Below are positions 1 through 9,324 of a stretch of 64,000 bases of DNA, piece by piece. Made by a program: the position numbers and the translations under genes. Origin of the DNA: Pseudacidovorax sp. (GTDB taxonomy: Bacteria; Pseudomonadota; Gammaproteobacteria; Burkholderiales; Burkholderiaceae_C); assembly GCF_017991995.1 (NCBI RefSeq), contig NZ_JAGOPN010000016.1, positions 62,001 to 126,000 on the forward strand, in the 5' to 3' direction. Positions within the stretch are counted from its first letter, which is position 1. Every line of letters begins with the position of its first letter. The notes beneath the pieces are model-generated. The model saw nothing but the letters and a program-made list of their open reading frames with translations. It was not told the DNA's origin and searched no databases.

Positions 1-1161
1 GGCGAGCTGCTTCATCTTCTCGTGCGCGCTGTGCTTGCCCAGGCGGCCGGCCAGGGCGAAGGTGATGGCTTCGGACAGCACCAGCCCCTGGCTGCGCGCC
101 AGGTTGGCCGCCATGTTCTGTGGCATCACCACCAGCACGTCGAGCAGCCGCTGCAGCATCGCCAGCAGGTCGCCCATGCCGACGCACAGGTCGCGCAGCA
201 CCTCGCCATGCTGGGCCGAGTCGCGCTCGTACACGATGCCGATCCAGGCCAGCAGCGGCTGCAGACGACCGCTCACTTCGCGCGCGCGCGACACCACCTC
301 GATGCTCAGCGAGGGGTTGCTCTTGTGCGGCATGGTCGAGGAGCCGACCGCCCCGGTGGCCTCGCGCAGCTCGTCCAGGTCGTCGCCGCACAGCAGGAAG
401 ATCTCCTGCCCGATGTGGCCCGCCGTCCCGGCCGCCAGGGCGACGGCGCAGCCGAACTCGGCGAAGCGATCGCGGCTGCCCTTCCAGTCCACGGCCTCGG
501 GCGTGTCCAGGCCCAGCTCGGCCATCACCTCGCGCTCGATGGCGGGGCCGGCATCGCCGAAGGAGGCATAGGTGCCCACGGCCCCGCTCAGGATGCCGGT
601 GCGGTAGCGCGCCAGCCAGCCCTGCAGCCGCTCGATGCTGCGGCCATGCTCGGCCAGCCAGGTCGCCACCTTCATGCCGAAGGTGAAGGGAAGCGCATGG
701 CGCCCCAGCGTGCGGGCCACCATGGGCGTGGCGCGGTGTTCGGCGGCAATGTCGGCCAGGCGCTGCTCGATGCCGCGCATCTGCGACACCAGCCGCGTGC
801 CGGCTGCCTGCAACTGCTGCACCAGCACCGTATTGAACAGGTCGGCGGTGGTGGCGCCGTAGTGCAGCCATTCGCGGCTCTCGGGCGCCAGCTGCGCGCG
901 CCAGGTGTCGAGGATCGCCACCAGCGGATGGCCCACCTCCGCGCGATGCCGGGCCCATTCGTCCTCGGGAAAGAAGGACAGCTGCGCCTTGGCGGCCATG
1001 TCCTCGGCCGCGGCCTGCGGGATCAGCCCGCGCCGCGCCTGCACGCGGGCCAGTGCGGCCTCGAAGGCCAGGATGCCGGCCACGCTGGCGCGGGCCGAGA
1101 AGATCTGGCGCACCGCGGCGCCTTCGGGCGTGGCACTGGGGTCGTCGGACAGGCAGAGCAA
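1..1161 (-). CDS. Aspartase/fumarase-superfamily lyase (PcaB/adenylosuccinate lyase-like), 3' end missing
   Basis: This is a fumarase/aspartase-superfamily lyase, closest in layout to 3-carboxy-cis,cis-muconate cycloisomerase (PcaB) or adenylosuccinate lyase. Such enzymes catalyse beta-elimination or cycloisomerisation of dicarboxylates in the cytoplasm. The reverse-strand translation has the superfamily signature GSSTMPHKSNP in its middle and an upstream HYGATTADLFNT segment that matches the first conserved catalytic region. The gene runs off the window at base 1, so the C-terminus is not visible. No ATG suits the start. A TTG at 1161 is the most convenient start and a CTG at 1182 is possible, so the 5' end is uncertain. 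It lies 23 bases after the Bug receptor stop and is probably co-transcribed with it. Its substrate is unknown; a receptor-linked lyase outside a protocatechuate cluster suggests a tricarboxylate or substituted succinate. Confidence 0.8.
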   Translation of the reverse strand, partial: MLCLSDDPSATPEGAAVRQIFSARASVAGILAFEAALARVQARRGLIPQAAAEDMAAKAQLSFFPEDEWARHRAEVGHPLVAILDTWRAQLAPESREWLHYGATTADLFNTVLVQQLQAAGTRLVSQMRGIEQRLADIAAEHRATPMVARTLGRHALPFTFGMKVATWLAEHGRSIERLQGWLARYRTGILSGAVGTYASFGDAGPAIEREVMAELGLDTPEAVDWKGSRDRFAEFGCAVALAAGTAGHIGQEIFLLCGDDLDELREATGAVGSSTMPHKSNPSLSIEVVSRAREVSGRLQPLLAWIGIVYERDSAQHGEVLRDLCVGMGDLLAMLQRLLDVLVVMPQNMAANLARSQGLVLSEAITFALAGRLGKHSAHEKMKQLA

Positions 1162-1184
1162 GGCGGTCGTCCTCGGCGTCGTCT

Positions 1185-2192
1185 TCAGCGGTCGAGCTTC
1201 ACCGTGGCGGCGAGCTTGCGGTAGCGGGCGTCTTCGCGCGCCATCAGTTCCCCGAACTGCGCCGGCGTGCCCGGTTCGACGCGGTAGCCGAGCTTGGCGA
1301 GGCCTTCGCGCACCTCTGGCTTGGCCAGGGTCTGCGTCAGGGCTGCGTTCATGGCCGCGATCACGGCGGCCGGCGTCTTCGCCGGCGCGAGCAGGCCCAT
1401 CCACGCGTCGGTGGTGAAGCCTTTGATCTCGCGGCCTTCGTTGATGGTGGCGATGTCCTTGGCGCGTTCGTCGCGGTGCAGGCTCATCAGGCCCAGCGAC
1501 TTGATCTTGCCGTCCTGGATGTAGCCGATGGCCGAGGGCAGGGTGATGACGGCCAGGTCGACCTGGCCGCCCAGCAGGTCGGCATTGAGTGGCGCGGCGC
1601 CCTTGTAGGGCACGGTGAGCCAGTCGACCTTGGCCTGGCTGGCCAGCATGGCGGTGGCCACATGCTGCAGTGTGCCCAGGCCGGGCACGCCGACGTTCAG
1701 GGTGCCGGGCTTCCGGCGCGCCAGCGCGAGCAACTCATCGATGGTGTTGGCGGGCAGCTTGGGGTTGGCCACCAGCACGAAGGGCGTGACGCCGATCTCG
1801 CCGATGGGCGCGAGGTCCTGATGCTTGTAGGGCGTGCCGGCCGTGACGATGGGCGCGAGCACCACCTCGTTGACGGTCCCGGCCAGCAGCGTATAGCCAT
1901 CGGGCGCGGCGCGCACCACCTTCTGCGCTGCGATGGCGCCCGACGCGCCGGCCACGTTGTCCACCACCACGGTCTGGCCCAGCACCTGGCCCAGGTGCTG
2001 GGCGACCAGCCGCGTGACGGTGTCGGTGGCCCCGCCGGCCGGGAAGGGCACGACCAGGCTGATCGGTTTGGCCGGGTAGTTCTGGGCAGCGACCAGGCCG
2101 CCGGACAGCGCCAGCGCGGCGCCGAAGGCGGCGCGGGCGAGGAGCGTGCGGCGGTCGAGGCCGGCGTGGGCATGGCGGCGGAAGGTCTGCAT
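1185..2192 (-). CDS. Bug/TctC-family tripartite tricarboxylate transporter receptor
   Basis: Periplasmic substrate-binding protein of the Bug (TctC) family, which binds small carboxylates and related metabolites. It is 335 aa with an N-terminal export signal containing DRRTLL followed by a hydrophobic run, which could be Tat- or Sec-dependent. The mature start resembles the family pattern YPAKPISLVVPFPAGGATDTVTR, the beta-strand and loop that contact the ligand carboxylate. The ATG at 2192 was chosen because a GGAGA lies just upstream and the signal peptide starts there; the frame stays open to 2300 but the extra residues do not look like a leader. No TctA/TctB membrane subunits are nearby, as is usual for orphan Bug proteins in Burkholderiales. 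It is followed by the lyase and is divergent from a LysR gene. Confidence 0.9.
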   Translation of the reverse strand: MQTFRRHAHAGLDRRTLLARAAFGAALALSGGLVAAQNYPAKPISLVVPFPAGGATDTVTRLVAQHLGQVLGQTVVVDNVAGASGAIAAQKVVRAAPDGYTLLAGTVNEVVLAPIVTAGTPYKHQDLAPIGEIGVTPFVLVANPKLPANTIDELLALARRKPGTLNVGVPGLGTLQHVATAMLASQAKVDWLTVPYKGAAPLNADLLGGQVDLAVITLPSAIGYIQDGKIKSLGLMSLHRDERAKDIATINEGREIKGFTTDAWMGLLAPAKTPAAVIAAMNAALTQTLAKPEVREGLAKLGYRVEPGTPAQFGELMAREDARYRKLAATVKLDR

Positions 2193-2270
2193 GAGGTCGT
2201 CTCCGGCGATGTGGGGTGCGGCAGATTCTTGGCGCCGCCTGTCCAGGCAGCAACGCACGACTGGGCCTAA

Positions 2271-2291
2271 GCTATAGGGCCAACCTATAGC
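2271..2291. promoter_or_regulatory. Perfect inverted repeat between divergent Bug receptor and LysR genes
   Basis: The 116-base gap between the two divergent starts contains GCTATAGG (2271-2278), a 5-base spacer, and CCTATAGC (2284-2291), a perfect 8+8 dyad. It ends 17 bases before the LysR start. The position and shape fit an autoregulatory LysR-type operator, and the TATAGG half could overlap a -10 element. No experimental support exists; this is inference from sequence and location. Confidence 0.6.
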
Positions 2292-2308
2292 CAAACCCAT
2301 CCCGACCC

Positions 2309-3280
2309 ATGCCCGCCGCCGATGCCGCCGCCTCCCTCGCCCGCCGTCTGCTGCACTACGCCCGTCCGCGGCAACTGCAACTGGTCGTACGCATGGCCGA
2401 GCTGGGGGCGATGCAGAAGGCCGCTGCCGATCTGGGCATGAGCCAGCCCTCGGCCACCGAGGCGCTCAACCGGGTCGAGGCGCTGCTGGACCTCACGCTC
2501 TTCGACCGCCACGCGCGCGGCGTGCGCCTCACGCGCGAGGGCGCGCTGCTGCTGCCGGCGTTGCGGCGCGCTCTGGACGCGTTCGACCTGCTGGCCGGCG
2601 ATGCGGCCCGCATCGCGCACGGCGCCGGCGGCCTGGTGCGACTTGCCGGCATTGCGGCGGCCAGCACGGCCATCGCCGCGCCGGCGCTGCCGGCCCTGTG
2701 CGCGGCCCAGCCGGCGCTGTGGCTCGACTACCGTGAGATCGAGGCCGCCGACATTGCCGCCGTGTGCCAGGACCGCACGGCCGACTTGGTGCTGTGCCGG
2801 GCCTCGGTGCAGGTGCCGGCGGGCCATGACTTCACGCCGCTGCGCGCGGACCGCATCGGCGTCTACTGCGCGAGCGACCATCCGCTGGCGCGGCGCAGCA
2901 GCGTGGACCTGCAACGCTGCGCCAAGGAGACCTGGTTGCTGCCGCCCGAGGGCTCGCCGCCGCACGCGGCCTTCGCGGCGCTGTGCGACACGCTCGGTGC
3001 CCCGCCGCCGGTGGCGCGGGTGAGCACGCGCACGCTGGCGCTCGGCGTCGCGCTGGTGTGCGAACTGCGGCTGCTGTACGTGGGGCTGGACAGCCACATG
3101 GACCGCTTCGTCGCATCGGGTCGGCTGCACCGGCTGCCCATCGACGTACCGGGGGCGCCGGTGCCCATCGGTTGCCTGCATCCGCAGCAGCCGGCGTCGG
3201 AGGCGGCGGCCACCGTGCTGACGCACCTGGTGCGGTGGGCCTCAGGCGGTGAACACAGCGCCAGGCCTGATGCTCAGTAG
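2309..3280 (+). CDS. LysR-family transcriptional regulator
   Basis: LysR-type regulator of 323 aa. The N-terminal winged helix-turn-helix (about residues 15-80) shows [39 protein letters not shown], followed by the [14 protein letters not shown] wing typical of LysR proteins. The C-terminal part is a periplasmic-binding-protein-like effector domain. It is transcribed divergently from the Bug receptor and lyase genes and has a perfect dyad just upstream of its ATG, so it probably controls that operon in response to the imported carboxylate. Its 3' end overlaps the convergent aldolase gene by 7 bases. The effector is unknown. Confidence 0.9.
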   Translation: MPAADAAASLARRLLHYARPRQLQLVVRMAELGAMQKAAADLGMSQPSATEALNRVEALLDLTLFDRHARGVRLTREGALLLPALRRALDAFDLLAGDAARIAHGAGGLVRLAGIAAASTAIAAPALPALCAAQPALWLDYREIEAADIAAVCQDRTADLVLCRASVQVPAGHDFTPLRADRIGVYCASDHPLARRSSVDLQRCAKETWLLPPEGSPPHAAFAALCDTLGAPPPVARVSTRTLALGVALVCELRLLYVGLDSHMDRFVASGRLHRLPIDVPGAPVPIGCLHPQQPASEAAATVLTHLVRWASGGEHSARPDAQ

Positions 3281-4071
3281 GGACCGGCCTGCGGGGCGGC
3301 GCCCACGCCCGCGCCGCGGCCGAAGTCGGCCGCCAGCTTGCGCGTGGCCTGCACCAGCAGCGTGATGTCCAGGCCCACGGCCACGAAGGTGGCGCCCAGG
3401 TCCAGGTAACGGCGTGCCAGCGTGGCATCGCTGGTCAGCGTGCCGGCGGCCTTGCCGCTCGCCACGATGGTGCGGATGGCATCGTCGATGGCCGCCAGCA
3501 CCTCGGGATGGCCGGCCTTGCCGCGGTGGCCCATCGACGCCGCCAGGTCGGCCGGGCCGATGAAGACGCCGTCCACGCCATCGACGGCGCAGATCGCCTC
3601 CAGGTTCTGCAGCGCCGTGCGGGTCTCGGCCTGCACCAGCAGGCAGACCTCGTCGTTGGCCTCGTCCAGGTAGTCGCGCCGCCCGCCCCAGCGCGAGGCC
3701 CGGGCCACGGCGGCCCCGACGCCGCGGATGCCTTCGGGTGGATAGCGCGTGGCCGACACCAGCGCCGCGGCCTGCTCGGCCGTGTCCACCATGGGCACCA
3801 GCAGCGTCTGCGCGCCGATGTCCAGCAGTTGCTTGATGAGGGCGGTGTCGCCGTTGACGGCCCGCACCACCGGATGGCTGGGGTAGGCCGCCACCGATTG
3901 CAGCTGCGGCAGGATGCTGAGCACGTTGTTGGGCGCATGCTCGCCGTCGATCAGCAGCCAGTCGAAACCGGCCGTGGCGCAGGCCTCGGCCGCGTAGGCA
4001 TCGGCCATCGACAGCCAGAGGCCGACCTGGGCCTGGCGCGCGGCCAGGGCGTTCTTGAAGGGATTGCTCAT
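3274..4071 (-). CDS. HpcH/HpaI-family aldolase
   Basis: Class II pyruvate aldolase of the HpcH/HpaI (GarL) family, 265 aa, which splits 2-oxo acids into pyruvate and an aldehyde. Visible family landmarks are IDGEHAPN (catalytic His), the EGIRGVG loop with the pyruvate-binding Arg, [12 protein letters not shown] and [13 protein letters not shown], which supply the metal-binding Glu and Asp. The ATG at 4071 starts the family-like MSNPFKNAL; upstream codons in the open frame are not conserved in character. It is the last gene of an operon with an aldehyde dehydrogenase and a UxaA-type dehydratase. A hexarate or related sugar-acid route (dehydration to a 2-keto-3-deoxy acid, then aldol cleavage) is the natural reading, with 5-keto-4-deoxyglucarate as one candidate substrate. 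Confidence 0.9.
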   Translation of the reverse strand: MSNPFKNALAARQAQVGLWLSMADAYAAEACATAGFDWLLIDGEHAPNNVLSILPQLQSVAAYPSHPVVRAVNGDTALIKQLLDIGAQTLLVPMVDTAEQAAALVSATRYPPEGIRGVGAAVARASRWGGRRDYLDEANDEVCLLVQAETRTALQNLEAICAVDGVDGVFIGPADLAASMGHRGKAGHPEVLAAIDDAIRTIVASGKAAGTLTSDATLARRYLDLGATFVAVGLDITLLVQATRKLAADFGRGAGVGAAPQAGPY

Positions 4072-4099
4072 GGCGAAGTCTTTCGTTCTCTCGTCTCGT

Positions 4100-5569
4100 T
4101 CAGTCCAGCTGTCCCTGGCAGACGTACTTGATGTGCAGGTAGTCGTCGAGCCCGTGCACCGAGCCCTCGCGGCCGTAGCCCGATTCCTTGACACCCCCGA
4201 AAGGCGCGGCCTCGGCCGCCAGGGCGCCTTCGTTGATGCCGACGATACCCGTCTCCAGCGCGTCGGCCACGCGCCAGATGCGCCGCACGTCCTGGCTGTA
4301 GAAGTAGGCGGCCAGGCCGAAGGGCGTGTCGTTGGCGGCGGCGATGACCTCGGCCTCGTCGTCGAAACGGGTCAGCGGTACCACCGGGCCGAAGGTCTCC
4401 TCGCAACTGCAGGCCATCTGCGCGGTGGCGCCGGTGAGCACGGTGGGCGCGAAGTAGTGCGGGCCCAGCGCGTCCAGCCGCCGGCCTCCGACGAGCACGG
4501 TCGCGCCCTGGGCGACGGCGTCCTGCACATGGCGCTCGATCTTCTCGACCGCGCGGGCATTGATCATGGGACCGATCTGCGAGGCGGGATCGCTGGCCGG
4601 GCCGACCTTGAGCGCGCCGACCCGCTGGGCCAGCTTGCGCGCGAAGGCATCGTGCACCGCGCCGTGCACGAACACGCGGTTGGGGCAGACGCAGGTCTGG
4701 CCGCCGTTGCGGAACTTGGCCGCCATCAGGCCCTCGACGGCCGCGTCCAGGTCGGCGTCCTCGAAGACGATGAAGGGCGCATTGCCGCCCAGCTCCAGCG
4801 ACAGCTTCTTGAGCGTGTCGGCGCTGCGCCGCGCCAAGTGCTTGCCCACCGGTGTGGAGCCGGTGAAGGTGATCTTGCGCACCCGCGGATCGTCCAGCCA
4901 GGCATCCACCACCGCAGGCGTGCGCTCGCGCGAGGCGGTGACGATGTTGAGCACGCCGGGCGGCACGCCGGCCTCGTGGGCCAGCAGCACCAGGGCCAGC
5001 GAGGTGAGCGGCGTGTCCTCGGCGGGCTTGCACACCACAGTGCAGCCGGCGGCCAGGGCGGGCGCGATCTTGCGGGCGATCATGGCGGCCGGGAAGTTCC
5101 AGGGCGTGATGGCGGCCACCACGCCCACCGGTTCGCGCAGCGCGAACATGCGCCGGCCCGGCATGGGCGCGGGGATCACCTCGCCGTTCATGCGTGTGGC
5201 CTGCTCGGCGAACCATTCGATGTAGCTGGCCGCGTAGGCCACCTCGCCCTTGCCTTCGGCCAGCGGCTTGCCCTGCTCGCGGCTGATGAGGCGGCCCAGG
5301 TCTTCCTGATGCGCCATCACCAGGTCGTTCCAGCGCTTGAGGATGGCTGCGCGCTGACGCGCCGGCACCTTGCGCCAGGCGCCGAAGGCCGCCTGGGCCG
5401 CATCGACCGCGGCACGGGCCTGGGCCGGCCCGGAATCCGGCACCTGCGCGATGCGCTCGCCGGTCGCGGGGTCGGTCACGGGCAGCCAGTCCTCGACGTC
5501 GTCGCGCCAGTGGCCATCGATGAAATTGGCGGTGCGCACCAGCTCGGCGCGCGAAAGGGTCAGGGACAT
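4100..5569 (-). CDS. NAD(P)-dependent aldehyde dehydrogenase, succinate-semialdehyde type
   Basis: Aldehyde dehydrogenase-superfamily enzyme of 489 aa that oxidises an aldehyde to an acid with NAD(P)+. The general-base Glu is in LELGGNAPF (about residue 257) and the nucleophilic Cys in [10 protein letters not shown] (about residue 293). The closest family by pattern is succinate-semialdehyde dehydrogenase GabD; ketoglutarate-semialdehyde dehydrogenases look very similar. The start at ATG 5569 gives [19 protein letters not shown], typical of GabD-like proteins. It lies between the UxaA-type dehydratase and the HpaI-type aldolase, so it probably oxidises the aldehyde released by aldol cleavage or alpha-ketoglutarate semialdehyde. 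The long open reading frame on the opposite strand here is a GC-rich shadow. Confidence 0.92.
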   Translation of the reverse strand: MSLTLSRAELVRTANFIDGHWRDDVEDWLPVTDPATGERIAQVPDSGPAQARAAVDAAQAAFGAWRKVPARQRAAILKRWNDLVMAHQEDLGRLISREQGKPLAEGKGEVAYAASYIEWFAEQATRMNGEVIPAPMPGRRMFALREPVGVVAAITPWNFPAAMIARKIAPALAAGCTVVCKPAEDTPLTSLALVLLAHEAGVPPGVLNIVTASRERTPAVVDAWLDDPRVRKITFTGSTPVGKHLARRSADTLKKLSLELGGNAPFIVFEDADLDAAVEGLMAAKFRNGGQTCVCPNRVFVHGAVHDAFARKLAQRVGALKVGPASDPASQIGPMINARAVEKIERHVQDAVAQGATVLVGGRRLDALGPHYFAPTVLTGATAQMACSCEETFGPVVPLTRFDDEAEVIAAANDTPFGLAAYFYSQDVRRIWRVADALETGIVGINEGALAAEAAPFGGVKESGYGREGSVHGLDDYLHIKYVCQGQLD

Positions 5570-5653
5570 GGGGCGAGGCTCAAAAATGTGGCGAGTGGAA
5601 GGCGTCAGGGTTGCATGGGGCGCCCGAAGGCCGCGGAGCGGCATGGGGGGATG

Positions 5654-7180
5654 TCAACTCACGATCCCGAGGTGCCAGGGGACGAATTCGTGGTCGCCCA
5701 GGCCCAGCGCCTCGCTCTTGGTCTTCTCGCCGCTGGCATGCCGCAGGATCTGCCCGAAGATGCGCTCGCCCATCTGCGCCACGTCCAGCTCGCCGTCGAG
5801 CACCAGGCCGCAGTTGATGTCCATGTCCTCTTCCAGCCGGCTGTACATGGCCGTATTGCTGGCCAGCTTGATGGTGGGCGCGGGCTTGCTGCCGAACATG
5901 GAGCCGCGGCCGGTGGTGAAGCAGATCAGGTTGGCGCCGCTGGCGATCTGCCCCGTGGTGGCCACCGGGTCGTAGCCGGGCGAGTCCATGAAGACGAAGC
6001 CGTGTTCGGTGATCGGCTCGGCGTACTCGTACACCGCCCGCAGCGGCGTGGTGCCGCCCTTCATGGCCGAGCCGAGCGACTTCTCGAAGATGTTGGCCAG
6101 GCCGCCGGCCTGGTTGCCCGGGCCCACCACGCCGTTGAACTGGCCGTTGTGGCCGCGGGTGTAGCGCTCCCACCAGGCGAGGCGGTCCAGCAGCTTCTGG
6201 CCCACGGTCGGGCTGATGGCACGGTGGGTGAGCATGTATTCGACGCCGTGGATCTCCGGCGTCTCCGACAGGATGGCCGTGCCGCCGTGGCGCACCAGGA
6301 TGTCCATCGCCGCGCCGAGGGCCGGGTTGGCCGTGATGCCCGAGAAGCCGTCCGACCCCCCGCACTCCAGCCCGATCTTGAGGTGGCTGGCCGGCACCGG
6401 CACGCGGTGCACGTCGTTGGCCGCGGGCAGCATCGCTTCCACCGCGCGGATGCCGGCCTCGATGGTGGCGCGGGTGCCGCCCACCTCCTGCATCACGAAG
6501 GTCTTCAGGCGCTCGCCGGCGGCCAGGCCCTGCGAGGCGACCAGATCGTCCACCTGATTGCGTTCGCAGCCCAGCCCGACGATCAGCACCGCGGCCAGGT
6601 TGGGATGATTGGCATAGCCGGCAATCGTGCGACGCAGCACATCGAAATGCTCACTGGGCGAGGACATGCCGCAGCCGCTGGTCTGCGCGAAGGCCACCAC
6701 CCCGTCGACGTTCGGATAGGCCGCCAGGCGCTCGGGCGTGAAATGCGCCGCCACACGCTGGATCACCGTGGCCGAGCAGTTGACCGAGGAGATCAGCCCC
6801 ACGAAGTTGCGGGTGGCCACCCGCCCGTCGGGCCGCACGATGCCCATGAAGCGGGCGCGCTCGGCCTCGGGCAGATAGTCCACCGGCCGCACATCCTGGC
6901 CGAAGCCCGGGTCGCGGTCGAAGTCGATGAGCACGATGTTGTGCGAATGCACATGCTCGCCGGCCTCGATGTCGCGCGCGGCGGCGCCGATGACGGTGTC
7001 GTACTTGCGCACCGGCTCGCCGGCAGCGATGCGGCGTGCCGCGATCTTGTGGCCCGCCGGCACCTGGGCACGAAGGCACAGCCCCAGCTCCGGCAGCGGC
7101 TGGCCCAGCGCCAGGGGCGCGCGGGCGATGAGCACGTTGTCGTTGGCGTGCAGGCGGATCAGGGTGGCGGCGTCGGGCAT
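5654..7180 (-). CDS. UxaA-family altronate/galactarate-type dehydratase
   Basis: Iron-dependent sugar-acid dehydratase of the UxaA/GarD family, 508 aa, carrying both the small N-terminal SAF domain (about residues 1-90, with the HANDNVLIA start) and the large catalytic domain. Family-like segments are DGRVATRNFVGLISSVNCSATV, FAQTSGCGM, GLECGGSDGFSGITANPALG and FMDSPGYDPVATTGQIASGANLICFTTGRGS. The enzyme would remove water from a hexonate or hexarate to give a 2-keto-3-deoxy acid. It is the first enzyme gene after the Bug receptor and precedes the aldehyde dehydrogenase and aldolase, so the operon can import, dehydrate, cleave and oxidise a sugar acid. The exact substrate (altronate, galactarate or another acid) cannot be read from sequence. 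Confidence 0.88.
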   Translation of the reverse strand: MPDAATLIRLHANDNVLIARAPLALGQPLPELGLCLRAQVPAGHKIAARRIAAGEPVRKYDTVIGAAARDIEAGEHVHSHNIVLIDFDRDPGFGQDVRPVDYLPEAERARFMGIVRPDGRVATRNFVGLISSVNCSATVIQRVAAHFTPERLAAYPNVDGVVAFAQTSGCGMSSPSEHFDVLRRTIAGYANHPNLAAVLIVGLGCERNQVDDLVASQGLAAGERLKTFVMQEVGGTRATIEAGIRAVEAMLPAANDVHRVPVPASHLKIGLECGGSDGFSGITANPALGAAMDILVRHGGTAILSETPEIHGVEYMLTHRAISPTVGQKLLDRLAWWERYTRGHNGQFNGVVGPGNQAGGLANIFEKSLGSAMKGGTTPLRAVYEYAEPITEHGFVFMDSPGYDPVATTGQIASGANLICFTTGRGSMFGSKPAPTIKLASNTAMYSRLEEDMDINCGLVLDGELDVAQMGERIFGQILRHASGEKTKSEALGLGDHEFVPWHLGIVS

Positions 7181-7235
7181 CGTCGTGGGGCGGGGCGGTT
7201 GTGTCGGTCACCCTGGCGGGGCGACCTGCAGGGGT

Positions 7236-8222
7236 TCAGCTCTTGAGGAGCGCCTTGAGGTTCAGGCGCTCGATGAGCACCTTCTCCTTGTCCACGGTGG
7301 CGGCGACGTACTTCTGGTAGTCGGGCGCATCCAGGTACATGAGCGGCGCATCGATGCGGGCGCAGGCTGCGGTGAACTCGGGGCTGGCGGCGGCGGCCTT
7401 GAAGGCGCTGCGCAGCCGCGCCAGCACGGGCGCCGGCACGCCGGCGGGGGCGCCGATGCCGTTGGGCGCGTCGACCACCACGTCGTAGCCGGCATCGCGC
7501 AGCGTGGGCGTGTCCTTGAACTCGGCCGAGCGCTGCTCGCCCCAGGTGGACAGCAGCCGCAGTTGCCCGGCGCGCACCTGCGGCGCCCAGGAGCTGGAAT
7601 CGGCCAGCATGTCCACATGACCGCCCATCAGCGCGGCCAGCGCATCGGCACCGCCCTTGAAGGGAATGGCGTTGAACTTCGCGCCGGCCGCCATTGCGAA
7701 TTCCTCCATGCCCACATGGGTGGCACCGCCGAAGCCGGCCGTGCCGTAGGTGACCAGGCCCGGCCGGGCCTTGGCGTCGGCCACCAGGTCCTTGAGCGTC
7801 TTCCAGGGTGCGTTGCTGCGCACCGCGATGCCGAAGGTCTGGCCCGACACGCGGGCGATGTAGCTCAGGTCCTTCAGCGGGTCCACCTGCACCATGCCGA
7901 GCTGCGAGAAGCGCGTGACCGAGATCGGGATCTGGCCGATGGTGTAGCCGTCGGGTCTGGCCGAGGCCAGGGCCTTGAGGCCGATCATGCCGGAGGCGCC
8001 GGTCTTGTTCTCCACGGCGATGGCCTGGCCCAGCTCGCGCGAGGCGGCGGTGCACAGCGCGCGCATGGTCACGTCGGCGGTGCCGCCGGCCGGCCAGGGG
8101 CACAGGAACATGATGGCGCGCTCGGGGTAGTCGGCGGCATGGGCGCTCTGCAGCGCGGGCAGGGCGGTGGCGGCGGCCGTGCCCAGGCTGCCCAGCACGA
8201 AATGGCGGCGGGTGGTGTTCAT
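7236..8222 (-). CDS. Bug/TctC-family receptor of the sugar-acid operon
   Basis: Periplasmic Bug-family binding protein of 328 aa. It begins MNTTRRHFVLGSLGTAAATALPALQSAHA, a twin-arginine-like leader, then the mature pattern YPERAIMFLCPWPAGGTADVTMRAL, the family ligand loop. ATG 8222 is used because the leader starts exactly there, although the frame stays open much further upstream. It heads the operon that continues with the UxaA-type dehydratase 55 bases downstream, so it presumably captures the sugar acid. It is divergent from a GbpR-like LysR gene. Confidence 0.9.
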   Translation of the reverse strand: MNTTRRHFVLGSLGTAAATALPALQSAHAADYPERAIMFLCPWPAGGTADVTMRALCTAASRELGQAIAVENKTGASGMIGLKALASARPDGYTIGQIPISVTRFSQLGMVQVDPLKDLSYIARVSGQTFGIAVRSNAPWKTLKDLVADAKARPGLVTYGTAGFGGATHVGMEEFAMAAGAKFNAIPFKGGADALAALMGGHVDMLADSSSWAPQVRAGQLRLLSTWGEQRSAEFKDTPTLRDAGYDVVVDAPNGIGAPAGVPAPVLARLRSAFKAAAASPEFTAACARIDAPLMYLDAPDYQKYVAATVDKEKVLIERLNLKALLKS

Positions 8223-8276
8223 CGCGGTGTCTCCGTTCTTTTGGGGTGCGCCGGATTCTGGGCGGCCGGGCCATGA

Positions 8277-8304
8277 GAAGCCAATGAAGAAGCGGACTGG
8301 CTTC
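8277..8304. promoter_or_regulatory. Inverted repeat in the divergent Bug/LysR promoter region
   Basis: GAAGCCA (8277-8283) and TGGCTTC (8298-8304) form a dyad with a 14-base spacer inside the 96-base gap between the divergent receptor and LysR starts. A CATGA sequence flanks the left arm and its complement partly extends the right arm. A LysR-type recognition site is the simplest reading. It is weaker than the dyad at 2271. Confidence 0.45.
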
Positions 8305-8318
8305 ATGCCGTTCTGGTT

Positions 8319-9272
8319 ATGCTCATCGGCATGGCCGACATCGACCGCGTGCTGCGCTCCAACCTCAAGCTCCGGCATCTTCAGCTGCTGGTGGCGCTCG
8401 ATGAATTCCGGCACCTGGGCCGGGCTGCCGAGTTCCTGTCGGTCACGCAGCCGGCGGTCTCCAAGGTGCTCGCCGAGATCGAGCGCATGTTCGAGCTGCA
8501 GCTGTTCACCCGGTCCACGCGTGGCACCGAGCCTACGGCCTACGGTGCCACCGTGGTGCGCTTTGCCCGCTCGGTGCTGGCCGACTACCAGCGCACCCGC
8601 GAGGAGATTGCCGCCGTGGCCAGCGGCGGCGCCGGCCGCGTAAGCGTGGGCGCCATGGTGGTGGCCATGCCCGGCCTGCTGGTCGATGCCGTGCGGCTGC
8701 TCAAGCAGCGCAGCGCGCTCACCGCCGTGCTGGTGGAGGAGGGCGACCTCACCCGCCTGCTGCCGCGCCTGCGCGTGGGCGAACTGGACCTGATCGTCGG
8801 CCGGCTGGAGCCGGGCTATGCCTCGCCCGACCTGGAGACCGAGGCCCTGTACACCGAGCGCATGTGCATCGTGGTGCACCGCGACCACGCCTTCGCCGCG
8901 CGTCGACGCAAGCCAAGCTGGGCCGAGCTGGCGGGCCAGCCCTGGGTCATGCCGCCGCCCTGGGCCTCGTCGCGCATCAAGCTCAACCAGCAGTTCTACC
9001 GCCACCAGCTGGTGCCGCCGGCCGATGTGGTCGAGACGGCGTCGTTCCTCGCCACCTTTGCCTTCGTGCGCGATCTGCGGGCGGTCGGGTTCGTGGCCGA
9101 AACGGTGGCCCGGCGCTTCGAGGCCGAGGGCTTCCATGCCATCGCGCTGCCGGTGCCCATCGAGCTGCCGCCGGTCGGCGTCATCACCCTGCGCGGACGG
9201 CGCAGGCCACCGGCCGCGGTGCAGCTGCTCGAGTGCCTGCGCGCGGCGACAGTGCGCCACGGCCTACCCTGA
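8319..9272 (+). CDS. LysR-family regulator, GbpR-like
   Basis: LysR-type regulator of 317 aa (313 aa if the second ATG at 8331 is used). The N-terminal helix-turn-helix reads LRHLQLLVALDEFRHLGRAAEFLSVTQPAVSKVLAEIERMFELQLFTRSTRGTEPTAYG, a pattern I associate with the GbpR/GalR subgroup of sugar-responsive LysR regulators. The effector domain fills the rest. It is divergent from the sugar-acid operon (3274-8222) with a dyad between them, so it is the likely pathway regulator. Confidence 0.88.
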   Translation: MLIGMADIDRVLRSNLKLRHLQLLVALDEFRHLGRAAEFLSVTQPAVSKVLAEIERMFELQLFTRSTRGTEPTAYGATVVRFARSVLADYQRTREEIAAVASGGAGRVSVGAMVVAMPGLLVDAVRLLKQRSALTAVLVEEGDLTRLLPRLRVGELDLIVGRLEPGYASPDLETEALYTERMCIVVHRDHAFAARRRKPSWAELAGQPWVMPPPWASSRIKLNQQFYRHQLVPPADVVETASFLATFAFVRDLRAVGFVAETVARRFEAEGFHAIALPVPIELPPVGVITLRGRRRPPAAVQLLECLRAATVRHGLP

Positions 9273-9324
9273 GCGCGCCGTGTCCTGGCTAGCATCAGCC
9301 GGACGAAGACCTGAGGAGGCGCCC

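Noticed and set aside
22..1224. Plus-strand open frame of 400 codons
   Set aside because: It is opposite the lyase gene with the GSSTMPHKSNP signature; no recognisable protein on the plus strand.
4055..7246. 1063-codon open frame on the plus strand
   Set aside because: It is antisense to aldehyde dehydrogenase and UxaA genes whose motifs are clear, and its protein is rich in low-complexity Arg/His/Gly; a GC-rich shadow.
7236..9260. Bug receptor extended to 674 codons
   Set aside because: The extra upstream frame runs antisense through the LysR gene; a proper signal peptide starts at 8222.
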